DNA of 64,000 bases, taken from the NCBI RefSeq assembly GCF_000527095.1, contig NZ_AZUN01000001.1, forward strand, positions 4,043,501 through 4,107,500, given 5' to 3'. A program made the position numbers and the translations under genes. A model generated the notes under the pieces. It was not told the origin of the DNA. It did not search any database and saw only the letters and a program-made list of their open reading frames with translations. This stretch comes from Methylomicrobium lacus LW14 (GTDB lineage Bacteria; Pseudomonadota; Gammaproteobacteria; Methylococcales; Methylomonadaceae). Of the stretch, positions 41,256-49,120 are shown one piece after another. Position 1 is the stretch's first letter, and each line of letters starts with the position of its first letter.

Positions 41256-41882
41256 ATGGCAAATTGCTGTGAAGATAAAAGCTGCGAGATAACTGCCATG
41301 CGAACTAAGCATGGGCGAGTGTTGTGGATCGTGCTTATCATCAATACCACGATGTTTTTTGTAGAAGGCTGGGCGGGACTGCTGGCTCACTCCACTTCGC
41401 TTCTCGCGGACGCTCTCGACATGCTCGGCGATGCCTTGGTGTATGGGTTCAGCCTTTTCGTACTTGCGCGTTCGGCACGTTGGCAGGCAGGGGCGGCTTT
41501 GGTGAAGGGTGTATTCATGCTCGCCTTTGGTCTTGGTGTGCTGGCGGAAGCCGCCTATAAGGTGTTTTACCCTATCATGCCGAGTGTGGAAACAATGGGG
41601 ATCATCGGCGGAGTAGCACTTGCCGCAAATCTTGTTTGTTTCTTGCTGCTCTATCGTCACCGGAGCGATAACCTCAACATGAGTTCCACATGGCTATGTT
41701 CCAGAAATGACCTGATCGCGAACGTCAGTGTCTTGCTAGCCGCTGCTGGTAGCTCTCTGCTCGCCTCACGCTTGCCGGATATTGTTGTTGGCAGCCTTAT
41801 TGCAAGCCTCTTTCTCAGCTCTGCGTTCAGTATCTTGCGGCAGTCCATTCGAGCACTGCATACATCGCCTTCGTTATTGTGA
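41256..41882 (+). CDS. short cation diffusion facilitator
   Basis: The 208-residue membrane protein begins with a Cys-rich lead (MANCCEDKSCEITAM) and has six helices with CDF metal-site motifs AHSTSLLADALDMLGDALVY and LCSRNDLIANVSVL. It lacks the C-terminal cytoplasmic CDF domain (normal length about 300). This short form is common beside czc-type genes. It probably exports zinc, cadmium or cobalt. Lower GC than the chromosome average fits an acquired island; the next genes run in the same direction. Confidence 0.82.
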   Translation: MANCCEDKSCEITAMRTKHGRVLWIVLIINTTMFFVEGWAGLLAHSTSLLADALDMLGDALVYGFSLFVLARSARWQAGAALVKGVFMLAFGLGVLAEAAYKVFYPIMPSVETMGIIGGVALAANLVCFLLLYRHRSDNLNMSSTWLCSRNDLIANVSVLLAAAGSSLLASRLPDIVVGSLIASLFLSSAFSILRQSIRALHTSPSLL

Positions 41883-41968
41883 TGCTCACTCAGTGTTATG
41901 CCCGATTATCTTTGACCTATTGATAACATAGGCATAATGTTCAATGAAACACGATTAGGCTGGGTGAA

Positions 41969-42589
41969 ATGAACCCAAAAGATCACTGGGAACAAGTATA
42001 CTCGACGAAACCGACCGAGAAAGTTGGTTGGTATGAACCTCATTTGCAGACCTCCCTGAGCTGGATTAAGGAGCTTGGTTTGCCGGATGACGCTCCCATC
42101 ATTGATGTCGGCAGGGGCGCTTCCACGTTGGTCGATGACCTGTGGGGCGCAGGCTATCGATCAATAACGGTTCTCGATTTATCGGAGAAAGCCTTGTCCA
42201 CGATTAAGGCACGGTTAGGAAAAAGAACCGACTTAATTTCATGGCTGGAGGGGGATATCACCGAAGTTGATTTGCCGATGAATCACTATGAATTATGGCA
42301 TGATCGAGCCGTATTTCACTTTCTCATTGCCCCCGAGCAGCAGCGAAAATACAGGGACAACCTTCTTAAGGCGTTAAGGCAGGGTGGGCACCTCATTATC
42401 GGTACGTTCGCACCAGAAGCACCGCCCAAGTGTAGTGGTTTGCCAGTACAACGATACACTCCAGATCAGATAGAGCATATACTAGGAGAGGAGTTTGAAT
42501 TAAAGCGCAGTCACAAAGAACCGCATGTTACACCGAGTGGTGTAGAGCAAATGTATCTTTATTGCCATTTCTATAGGCAACCTAAATAA
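41969..42589 (+). CDS. class I SAM-dependent methyltransferase (metal-island type)
   Basis: The 206-residue protein starts NPKDHWEQVYSTKPTEKVGW and has the SAM loop IIDVGRGASTLVDDL (usually DVGGGAS). It then has VLDLSEKAL and a motif-IV-like LWHDRAVFHFLIAPEQ. Similar genes recur in heavy-metal islands beside cation transporters; the substrate is not known. It lies 86 bases after the short CDF gene, and a 92-base gap precedes czcD. The G to R change in the SAM loop could be tolerated or weaken binding. Confidence 0.8.
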   Translation: MNPKDHWEQVYSTKPTEKVGWYEPHLQTSLSWIKELGLPDDAPIIDVGRGASTLVDDLWGAGYRSITVLDLSEKALSTIKARLGKRTDLISWLEGDITEVDLPMNHYELWHDRAVFHFLIAPEQQRKYRDNLLKALRQGGHLIIGTFAPEAPPKCSGLPVQRYTPDQIEHILGEEFELKRSHKEPHVTPSGVEQMYLYCHFYRQPK

Positions 42590-42681
42590 AGCTAGCTATT
42601 CAAACCGTCGAAATTGCGTTCGACAAGCGAGATAACTGGCATGCGTCCTAAATAGAAAACACGGCTTTTTTAAGGTTATAC

Positions 42682-43608
42682 ATGACACACACGCACCATC
42701 ATGACCATGAGCATACTCATGGTCACAAACCAGCCAATTTCGGGCGTGCTTTTGCCGTCGGCATTCTGCTTAACATCGGATTTGTCGCAGTCGAGGGCAT
42801 TTATGGCTTTCTGGCGCATTCAGTAGCCTTGCTGGCAGACGCCACGCATAACCTGAGCGATGTATTAAGTCTGCTACTCGCATGGGGAGCCAGTGTTTTG
42901 TCGCGTCGCCCTCCGTCTCAAGATTTCACCTACGGTCTACGCAGTTCGTCCATCCTAGCGGCACTGATTAATGCTGTCTTGCTGTTGGTTGTAACTGGGG
43001 GTATCGCTTGGGAAACTATGCAGCGCCTGATGAGCCCGCTGCCTGTTGCCGCTGAAACGGTCATTTGGATTGCAGCTTTGGGTGTGCTGATTAATACGGC
43101 GACGGCGTTATTGTTCATGTCCGGTAGAAAAACAGATTTGAATATTCGCGGCGCATTCCTGCACATGGCAACAGATGCTGCTGTCTCGCTTGGGGTGGTA
43201 CTTGCCGGCGTAGGAATCCTTGTCGGGGGTTGGTTTTGGTTAGACCCAGCAATCAGCTTGCTCATTGTCATTGTCATTTTGGTCAGTACATGGGGATTCC
43301 TGTGGGAGTCGATAAAATTAGCCCTGCATGCCGTTCCAGAGAGCGTCAATCCACTGCTTGTCCGAAATTACCTAGCGGGGCTGCCGGGCGTTACGGAAAT
43401 ACACGATTTTCACATTTGGGGCATGAGTACCACGGAAACAGCGATGACTGTTCATCTCGTCATGCCAAATGGTCACCCCGGTGATGTGTTCATGGCTAAG
43501 ATAGCGGAGGAATTGCATGATCGTTTTCACATTCAGCATGCGACTATGCAAGTTGAGCTAGGCGACGGGGGGCAACCGTGCGTGCTAGCTCCAGACCACA
43601 TAGTCTAA
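42682..43608 (+). CDS. czcD: cation diffusion facilitator CzcD/ZitB type
   Basis: CzcD-type proteins export Zn, Cd or Co from the cytoplasm. The 308-residue protein has a His-rich N terminus (MTHTHHHDHEHTHGHK), six helices with metal-site motifs SVALLADATHNLSDVLSLLL and LHMATDAAVSLGVVLAG, and an intact C-terminal domain (LAGLPGVTEIHDFHIWGMST). It is complete, unlike the neighbour at 41256. Base composition is lower than the rest of the window. Confidence 0.93.
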   Translation: MTHTHHHDHEHTHGHKPANFGRAFAVGILLNIGFVAVEGIYGFLAHSVALLADATHNLSDVLSLLLAWGASVLSRRPPSQDFTYGLRSSSILAALINAVLLLVVTGGIAWETMQRLMSPLPVAAETVIWIAALGVLINTATALLFMSGRKTDLNIRGAFLHMATDAAVSLGVVLAGVGILVGGWFWLDPAISLLIVIVILVSTWGFLWESIKLALHAVPESVNPLLVRNYLAGLPGVTEIHDFHIWGMSTTETAMTVHLVMPNGHPGDVFMAKIAEELHDRFHIQHATMQVELGDGGQPCVLAPDHIV

Positions 43609-43619
43609 ATGGAAATATC

Positions 43620-43970
43620 ATGGCTTGGATCATAACAAAGTACTTCCTGACTTCCGCTGTTGTTGTGCTGGTGTCAGAAATCGCAAAGCGCAGTGACAAA
43701 CTAGGCGCTTTTGTTGCGGCGCTTCCGCTGGTGACGATATTGGCGCTTATCTGGCTCTATGTTGAAAAACAACCGCAGGAGAAGATTGCTAACCATGCGT
43801 GGTATACGTTCTGGTATGTCGTGCCAACCTTGCCGATGTTTCTGATTTTTCCTGTGCTGCTCCCACGCATTGGCTTCTGGCTGACTTTGCTGTCTTGCAT
43901 CATCATCACAATCATTTGCTTTGGTCTATTCGCGCTCGTTGTTCGCCGTTACGGTATAGAGTTGCTGTAA
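43620..43970 (+). CDS. DUF3147-family inner-membrane protein
   Basis: The 116-residue protein has four membrane helices (YFLTSAVVVLVSEIAK, LPLVTILALIWLYVE, FWYVVPTLPMFLIFPVLLPR and LTLLSCIIITIICFGLFALV). SEIAKRSDKLGAFVAALP is the family motif of DUF3147 proteins, which often accompany CzcD in metal islands. Function is unknown. ATG 43620 is preferred; the open frame extends to 43578 but overlaps the CzcD tail. It is the last gene of the island. Confidence 0.82.
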   Translation: MAWIITKYFLTSAVVVLVSEIAKRSDKLGAFVAALPLVTILALIWLYVEKQPQEKIANHAWYTFWYVVPTLPMFLIFPVLLPRIGFWLTLLSCIIITIICFGLFALVVRRYGIELL

Positions 43971-44117
43971 CAACGACCATTTTAAGAAGAGCCGAAAGCC
44001 CGCATTTTGATTGAATCTCTGGATTTATCCGGAAGTTCTGGATTTTTCCAAATCTGTTCACCTTTACCTAATGGTGTTCAGCTCGTTTTTCGGCGGGGGT
44101 GAATCAGCAGACCTCCC

Positions 44118-45353
44118 TCACTCTGCGAGCTGCTGCAGGTACCGATCCGCCTCCTCGTCCACGGCAAACCACGGGAACAGGTCTAGCGGGTTGTCAAAGC
44201 CGTTGGCTATGCGTCTTGCCAGCGGCGGATAGGTTTGCGCCGACCCCATGATCTTCAAGACATGGAGAGGCGGCGGCTGCAGAAGCAAATGGGTCCAGCC
44301 GGTAACAAATTGTGCATAGTTCCAGTAGCCGTCAAAGGTCGCCTGCATGAACGCCTCGTCGAACGGCTGATCGCCATGGGCGACGATAGCATCCAAGTAG
44401 ATCTTGGCGGCCTTAGACGCATTGTTCGAGCCCTGCCCGGTGATCGGATCGTTGAGGCAGACGGCGTCCGCCAAGCCCAGCACGGCCCTGCCGGAAGGCA
44501 GCCGCCCGATAGGCTTGCGCACGATCGGGGTGAGGGCGCCGGTAAGAATGCCGTTGGCGTCCGTAAGCTCTACGTTGCGACAGCGCTCCGCCTCCCAGGG
44601 CAGAAACTTATCGAGAATCCATTTCGAGCGCTCGAGATGCTGCGAGGGGCTGGTCACGTCCTTCCAGCAGTCCATCGGTCCGCCGGGAATGCCTTCGAAC
44701 ACCATGATGTCACAGGGGCCGCTGTGGGTCAGCGCCGGAAACAAGAAATATTCGCCGACGGCCGGAATGAGGTTGAAGTTGACTGCCGAATGGTCCGGCC
44801 GCGACGTCATGCCGTGCAGGTAAGTCAACGCCAGCACGCGCTGGGGTTGGCCGAAGGGGGATTTTTCTAAGTCGCGCTCGAACAGCTTGGCGATGTCGCC
44901 TTTGCCGGCGGCAACGATCGTCAGATCCGAGGTGGCGGCATAGTCATCCAGATCAGCGACGGTGGCCTCCCTGATTTCCAGCTTGCCGCCACGGCGCTCA
45001 AACTCCTGCAGCCATACGGGATATTTGAGGCGCTGGTCGACGCTTTGTGCCGGGCGATCGAGCCCGCCGTTCCAATCGACCTGCTTCTTTCCGGAGCCAT
45101 CCGGTGCCGGTACGACAAAATTGATGGAATCGATCGTTGGGCATTCCTCGGTCCAGAAATCGAGGCCGAGGTCGCGCTCGTTCTGCAACGCTTGGCCGAA
45201 CATGCACTGGCTCGATAGCACCTTGCCGGAACGGATGTCCTCCGGTGTGCGGTTCTGCACCACCTTGACCTGATAGCCTTTGTGCAGGAGGCCGCATGCG
45301 AGCTGGAGACCTGCCTGCCCGCCGCCGAGTATTGTGATCTTGCGACTGCTCAT
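44118..45353 (-). CDS. styrene/indole monooxygenase-like FAD protein (StyA-like)
   Basis: StyA-type enzymes epoxidise vinyl or indole substrates with FADH2 supplied by a separate reductase. The 411-residue protein starts KITILGGGQAGLQLACGLL (FAD Rossmann motif GxGxxG with GGGQAG). It has GGLDRPAQSVDQRLKYPVWL, typical of StyA, and the late FAD motif VLGLADAVCLNDPITGQGSN. No StyB-like flavin reductase is in the window, so an external reductase would be needed. ATG 45353 is preferred; 45419 would overlap truA. It follows truA by 43 bases on the same strand. Confidence 0.85.
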   Translation of the reverse strand: MSSRKITILGGGQAGLQLACGLLHKGYQVKVVQNRTPEDIRSGKVLSSQCMFGQALQNERDLGLDFWTEECPTIDSINFVVPAPDGSGKKQVDWNGGLDRPAQSVDQRLKYPVWLQEFERRGGKLEIREATVADLDDYAATSDLTIVAAGKGDIAKLFERDLEKSPFGQPQRVLALTYLHGMTSRPDHSAVNFNLIPAVGEYFLFPALTHSGPCDIMVFEGIPGGPMDCWKDVTSPSQHLERSKWILDKFLPWEAERCRNVELTDANGILTGALTPIVRKPIGRLPSGRAVLGLADAVCLNDPITGQGSNNASKAAKIYLDAIVAHGDQPFDEAFMQATFDGYWNYAQFVTGWTHLLLQPPPLHVLKIMGSAQTYPPLARRIANGFDNPLDLFPWFAVDEEADRYLQQLAE

Positions 45354-45396
45354 TATTATCCCGATCGTTGATTTAGGGGGCAGAATGTCTTGATTT

Positions 45397-46200
45397 TCAA
45401 TCACGGTGCCTTTGCGCATCCGCAGGCAATTTGCTGAAGATTGGGTGATTAGCGAGTTGGTAGCATTCAGGATAAAAAACGCCGCCCAGATACAGGCCGT
45501 GGGGCGGGGCGGTGACGCCGGCCAGGGCGCGCTTCTTGACGTTCAGCAGTTCCCGTGTCCAGTCGACCGGCTGCTTGCCGGCCCCGATCGCGATCAGGGT
45601 GCCGGCGATATTGCGGACCATGTGGTGCAAAAACGCATTCGCGGCGATGTCCATGATCACCCGGTCGCCCTCGCGGTACACCTCGACGAAATGCATTTGC
45701 CGAAACGGGCTCTTGGACTGGCAGCCCTGGGCGCGGAACGAGGAAAAATCGTGGTGGCCGATCAGGTGCTGCGCGGCCTGATGCATAAGGTCTGCGTCCA
45801 GCGGCGCATGGCACCAGGTCGTTTGCGTCGGGGTCAGCGCCGATTTGACCGGCCGGTTCAGGATGATGTAGCGGTAGAAGCGCGCGATCGCGCTGTAGCG
45901 CGCGTGAAAGTCGCCGATCGCAGGTTTGGCCCAGAGGATGCGCACGCCGTCGGGCAGGTGGGTGTTGCCGCCCATGACCCAGGAATTCGGTTCCCTTTCG
46001 GCGGTCGTATCGAAATGCACGACCTGTTCGATCGCATGCACGCCGGCGTCGGTCCGGCCTGCACAAATCACGGTGACCGGTTCATTCGCGACTTTCGCCA
46101 GCGCCTGCTCCAGCGTGGATTGTATGCTGCGCCGTTCGGCTTGGAATTGCCAGCCGCAAAAGCCGCTGCCGTCGTATTCGATGCCGAGCGCGATGCGCAA
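45397..46200 (-). CDS. truA: tRNA pseudouridine(38-40) synthase TruA
   Basis: TruA modifies U38-40 in tRNA anticodon arms. The catalytic aspartate is in ICAGRTDAGVHA. Other family motifs are IALGIEYDGSGFCGWQ, ARYSAIARFYRYII, FSSFRAQGCQS and NAFLHHMVRNIAG. Homology begins at LRIALG, whose first codon is TTG at 46200. GGAGAGGG, supplied by a REP-like repeat, lies just before this TTG. The frame is open to ATG 46254, which overlaps the DUF559 stop by eight bases and would add 18 residues read through the repeat (SLISPHPTLSLRRG). Either start is possible. Confidence 0.92.
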   Translation of the reverse strand: MRIALGIEYDGSGFCGWQFQAERRSIQSTLEQALAKVANEPVTVICAGRTDAGVHAIEQVVHFDTTAEREPNSWVMGGNTHLPDGVRILWAKPAIGDFHARYSAIARFYRYIILNRPVKSALTPTQTTWCHAPLDADLMHQAAQHLIGHHDFSSFRAQGCQSKSPFRQMHFVEVYREGDRVIMDIAANAFLHHMVRNIAGTLIAIGAGKQPVDWTRELLNVKKRALAGVTAPPHGLYLGGVFYPECYQLANHPIFSKLPADAQRHRD

Positions 46201-46202
46201 AT

Positions 46203-46239
46203 GCCCTCTCCGGAGGGAGAGGGTTGGGTGAGGGGAAAT
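46203..46239 (+). repeat. REP-like unit, left partner of the DUF559 pair
   Basis: GCCCTCTCCGGAGGGAGAGG followed by GTTGGGTGAGGGGAAAT. It is an inverted copy of 46614-46650 with 35 of 37 bases matching. The GGAGAGGG on the reverse strand lies just before the truA TTG start. The same stem and tail occur in the element at 3792-3946. Confidence 0.9.
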
Positions 46240-46246
46240 TAAAGAA

Positions 46247-46597
46247 TCACTCATTCTTATCCGTAATTTTTAAAATAGCCAAGCGGATAGACTCAAGAAC
46301 TCCTTCCAAATTATCTATCACATCATTATTCCAAAAGCGTATGACTTTGAATCCTCGTTGTTCAAGAAATATGTCGCGCTGGTTATCGTAGAGCTTTTGT
46401 TCGGTGTGCTGACCACCATCCAATTCGATGATTAGTTTTAGGTCGAGGCAAGCAAAATCGGCAATATAGGGAGCAATAGGGAATTGCCTGCGAAACTTAT
46501 AGTTATAAAAACGGCGGTTGCGCAATTGTTGCCATAAAAGCTGCTCTACGTCTGTCTGGTCGCTTCTGAGCGATCTGGCTTTTTCTGTTAAATTCAT
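46247..46597 (-). CDS. DUF559 (Vsr/PD-(D/E)XK-type nuclease fold) protein
   Basis: The 116-residue protein matches DUF559: TDVEQLLWQQLRNRRFYNYK, FRRQFPIAPYIADFACLDLK and LIIELDGGQHTEQKLYDNQR, then a C-terminal FKVIRFWNNDV. The putative nuclease residues are D in ADFAC, E-D in IELDGGQH and the histidine. DUF559 is related to very-short-patch repair endonucleases and is of unknown role. The gene lies exactly between two inverted 37-bp REP-like units, with 7 and 16 bases to spare. Its stop overlaps the alternative truA ATG. The composition is more AT-rich than neighbours. Confidence 0.88.
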   Translation of the reverse strand: MNLTEKARSLRSDQTDVEQLLWQQLRNRRFYNYKFRRQFPIAPYIADFACLDLKLIIELDGGQHTEQKLYDNQRDIFLEQRGFKVIRFWNNDVIDNLEGVLESIRLAILKITDKNE

Positions 46598-46613
46598 AAG
46601 GTTGATGGTTTTG

Positions 46614-46650
46614 ATTTCCCCTCACCCAACCCTCTCCCTTTGGAGAGGGC
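46614..46650 (-). repeat. REP-like unit, right partner of the DUF559 pair
   Basis: Reverse complement of the 46203-46239 unit with two mismatches (CTTTGG in the stem in place of CCGGAG). Together they bound a 448-base segment containing only the DUF559 gene. The AAAT tails point inward, the arrangement seen also in the nested element at 3.8-3.95 kb. Confidence 0.9.
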
Positions 46651-46694
46651 TTGTTCTGCCCTGATATGTGTGAGCCGTGACTCATTAGGCCGCG

Positions 46695-47183
46695 TCAGTC
46701 TTCATGGATATATACTTTGATTCCCGCCTCGACGCGATCGAACAACTCCAGCACATCGGCATTGAACATCCTGATACAGCCGTGCGACGCGGGTCTGCCC
46801 TGCATCAGCTCATCCGGTGTGCCGTGGATGTAGATATAGCGCCAGGCGCTGTCGACTTCGCGGTAGCGGTTATGGCCGGGTTCGAGGCCGCCGAGCCAGA
46901 GGATGCGGGTCAGAATCCAGTCGCGCTCTGGGTTAAGGCGGCCGAGTTCGGGGCTGTAGAGCTCGCCGGTCGGACGGCGGCCCTTGAACACGGTATGGAT
47001 CGGTTCACCCCGGCCGATTTTCGCGCGGATTCTATGCCAGCCTCTGGGCGTGCATTCGCTGCCTTTCCGTTCGCCGGCACCGTTCTTGGCGGTCGAGACC
47101 GGATAGGTTTTCAAGGGGAGGCCGTTTTCGATCAGCGCCATACATTGCTTGCCGATCGAAACGTCGAGGTAAAAATCGGCCAT
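46695..47183 (-). CDS. YkuD-family L,D-transpeptidase without signal peptide
   Basis: The 162-residue protein is little more than a YkuD domain. It starts MADFYLDVSIGKQCMALIEN with no signal sequence or membrane segment. The catalytic region is YIYIHGTPDELMQGRPASHG followed by CIRM, with intact His and Cys. The short ErfK/YnhG-like form is common in proteobacteria, and some enter the periplasm by other means or act in recycling. Export is uncertain. The gene lies two bases before rlmD (stop 47186), so they are likely co-transcribed. Confidence 0.82.
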   Translation of the reverse strand: MADFYLDVSIGKQCMALIENGLPLKTYPVSTAKNGAGERKGSECTPRGWHRIRAKIGRGEPIHTVFKGRRPTGELYSPELGRLNPERDWILTRILWLGGLEPGHNRYREVDSAWRYIYIHGTPDELMQGRPASHGCIRMFNADVLELFDRVEAGIKVYIHED

Positions 47184-47185
47184 TC

Positions 47186-48520
47186 CTATTTCACAAAAAG
47201 CGCCATCGACTCGACATGCCCGGTCTGCGGGAACATGTCCATCACCCCGGCCTTGACCAGCTTATAGCCGAGTTCGTTGACCAGGATGCCCGCATCGCGC
47301 GCCAAGGTCGAGGGATTGCAGGACACATAGACGATCCTTTCCGGCTGCCATTTCTTGAAATACTTCAGCACTTCGGAGGCGCCGGCCCGCGACGGGTCGA
47401 GCAGGATCTTGTTGTATTTGCGGTTGAACCAGGGCAGGTCTGAGACATCCTTGCTGAGGTCGGCCGCGTAGAATTCGACATTCTCGATCCCGTTGTGGCG
47501 GGCATTGTCCTTCGCATGGTTGACCAGCGGCTGGTCGCCCTCGATGCCGACCACGCGGCCGGCATAGCGCGCCATCGGCAAGGTAAAGTTGCCGAGTCCG
47601 CAGAACAGGTCCAGCACCGTGTCGTTCTCGTTCAGTTCCAAGGTGTCGAGCACCCGGTTGATCATCTGCCGGTTGATCTCATAGTTGACCTGGGTGAACA
47701 TCGCCGGGCGGAATTTGAATTCGATGGCCTGATCGGGCAGCGCATAGGTCGGAGTCACTTCCGGCTCGCCGTCGAGCGGCACGATCGAATCTGGGCCTTT
47801 CGGTTGCAGGCAGATCGACACGCCGTGTTCGCGCGCGAACGCGCGCATCTTTTCCTTGTCGGCCTCGGTCGGAGGTTCCATGACACGCACCGCGAGCACG
47901 CATTGCTCGTCACCGATCGCGACTTCGATCTGCGGTACTTTTTCGCGGATGCTGAGGCCCGAGATCATCTCGGACAGGTTGACCAGTTTCTCGCCGACGA
48001 CAGGGTGCATCACCATGCAGTTGTCGATCTCGGCCAGATAGGGGTGGCGGCGTTCGCGGAAACCGACCAGGGTCCGGTTTTTCTTCGCGACATATTTGAC
48101 GCCCATGCGGGCCTTGCGCCGGTAGCCCCAATGCGGTCCGGTCAACGGCTGCCAGAGCTCCGGCACCGGGACCTTGCCGATGCGTTTGAACTGCTCCTTC
48201 AGCAAGTCCTCCTTGATATGGATCTGCTCGGCCGCTTCGACATGCTGAAAGCTGCAACCGCCGCAGACGCCGTAATGCGGGCAGGCCGCCTCGCTGCGCG
48301 CGTCGGCGCGGGTGATCAGGTTCACGACCTTGCCTTCGGCAAAATCGCGGCGGATTTCGGTGTAAACGAATTCGACTTCCTCGCCGGGCAATGCCTCGTC
48401 GATGAATACGACCTTGCCGTCCACATGCGTAACGCCGCGCCCGTCATGCGCGAGCGATTCGATCGTGACCCGGACCGGGGTTTCCGGTAAGGTTTTCTTT
48501 CTTGCTCTGTTGCCTGCCAT
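47186..48520 (-). CDS. rlmD: 23S rRNA (uracil(1939)-C(5))-methyltransferase RlmD
   Basis: RlmD makes m5U1939 in 23S rRNA. The 444-residue protein has an N-terminal TRAM domain (VRVTIESLAHDGRGVTHVDG), the iron-sulfur cysteines CPHYGVCGGCSFQH (the fourth near DNCMVMHP), the SAM motif TVLDLFCGLGNFTLPMA, and the catalytic region LLDPSRAGASEVL with nucleophile in IVYVSCNPSTLARD. It is typical in size. It lies three bases after the ydbL stop and just before the YkuD gene. Confidence 0.96.
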   Translation of the reverse strand: MAGNRARKKTLPETPVRVTIESLAHDGRGVTHVDGKVVFIDEALPGEEVEFVYTEIRRDFAEGKVVNLITRADARSEAACPHYGVCGGCSFQHVEAAEQIHIKEDLLKEQFKRIGKVPVPELWQPLTGPHWGYRRKARMGVKYVAKKNRTLVGFRERRHPYLAEIDNCMVMHPVVGEKLVNLSEMISGLSIREKVPQIEVAIGDEQCVLAVRVMEPPTEADKEKMRAFAREHGVSICLQPKGPDSIVPLDGEPEVTPTYALPDQAIEFKFRPAMFTQVNYEINRQMINRVLDTLELNENDTVLDLFCGLGNFTLPMARYAGRVVGIEGDQPLVNHAKDNARHNGIENVEFYAADLSKDVSDLPWFNRKYNKILLDPSRAGASEVLKYFKKWQPERIVYVSCNPSTLARDAGILVNELGYKLVKAGVMDMFPQTGHVESMALFVK

Positions 48521-48523
48521 TGT

Positions 48524-49108
48524 TTATTTCTGTTTCCAGCTTCCGTTCGATGATTGAACCCACCATCCGGACTGGGCGTTGCTGATCCAGCGCGCGGCGA
48601 AGGTCGATTTGATCTGCGCCAGCCATTCGGGGTGGCCGTTCGCATTCGCGATCGCCTGATACAGCGTCTGCCTGTCCTTGTTTTCGGCCGCGACCAGCTT
48701 GGTCACCTGATTGCGTTCTTTCAGCGGCACATTCGCGCCTTCCCGAACGCTCAAAAAACCGTCCGCCTTGATGCCGATGTAGCCGGCCGCATAGTTGGGC
48801 TGCAAAGCGGCGAAGCGCTTTTCCATCGATGCGCGCAGCTGCCGGATTTCGGCGCTGTCGATGCTCAAATCGGCTTCGGCGGCCTGAGCGTTCGAAATGA
48901 ACGTGCCGACCGCCATATCGATCCAGCGGTAAAGTTCTGCATGATCGGCATCTAGGCCGGATTTGGGCTCCGGCTTCGCCGGCGCGACGTTCTGAATGTC
49001 CTTGATGATTTCATCCGCGGCTTTTTCGGCCGCAGCGGCCGGAAAATAGATATTGATCGTGACGCAGGCGGAGAGCAGCAGCGCGCCGAACAGCGAAAAT
49101 TTTTTCAT
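48524..49108 (-). CDS. ydbL: DUF1318 (YdbL-like) lipoprotein
   Basis: The 194-residue protein has a lipobox (LFGALLLSACVTI) and then the conserved INIYFPAAAAEKAADEIIKD of the DUF1318 family. The second half contains GYIGIKADGFLSVREGANVP, another family block. E. coli YdbL is encoded beside YdbH and the small lipoprotein YnbE, which form an intermembrane bridge. Here no separate ynbE is present between ydbH and ydbL (12-base gap), while this YdbL carries a lipid anchor. It may therefore combine roles; this is inference. Confidence 0.85.
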   Translation of the reverse strand: MKKFSLFGALLLSACVTINIYFPAAAAEKAADEIIKDIQNVAPAKPEPKSGLDADHAELYRWIDMAVGTFISNAQAAEADLSIDSAEIRQLRASMEKRFAALQPNYAAGYIGIKADGFLSVREGANVPLKERNQVTKLVAAENKDRQTLYQAIANANGHPEWLAQIKSTFAARWISNAQSGWWVQSSNGSWKQK

Positions 49109-49120
49109 GGTTGCACCTGA

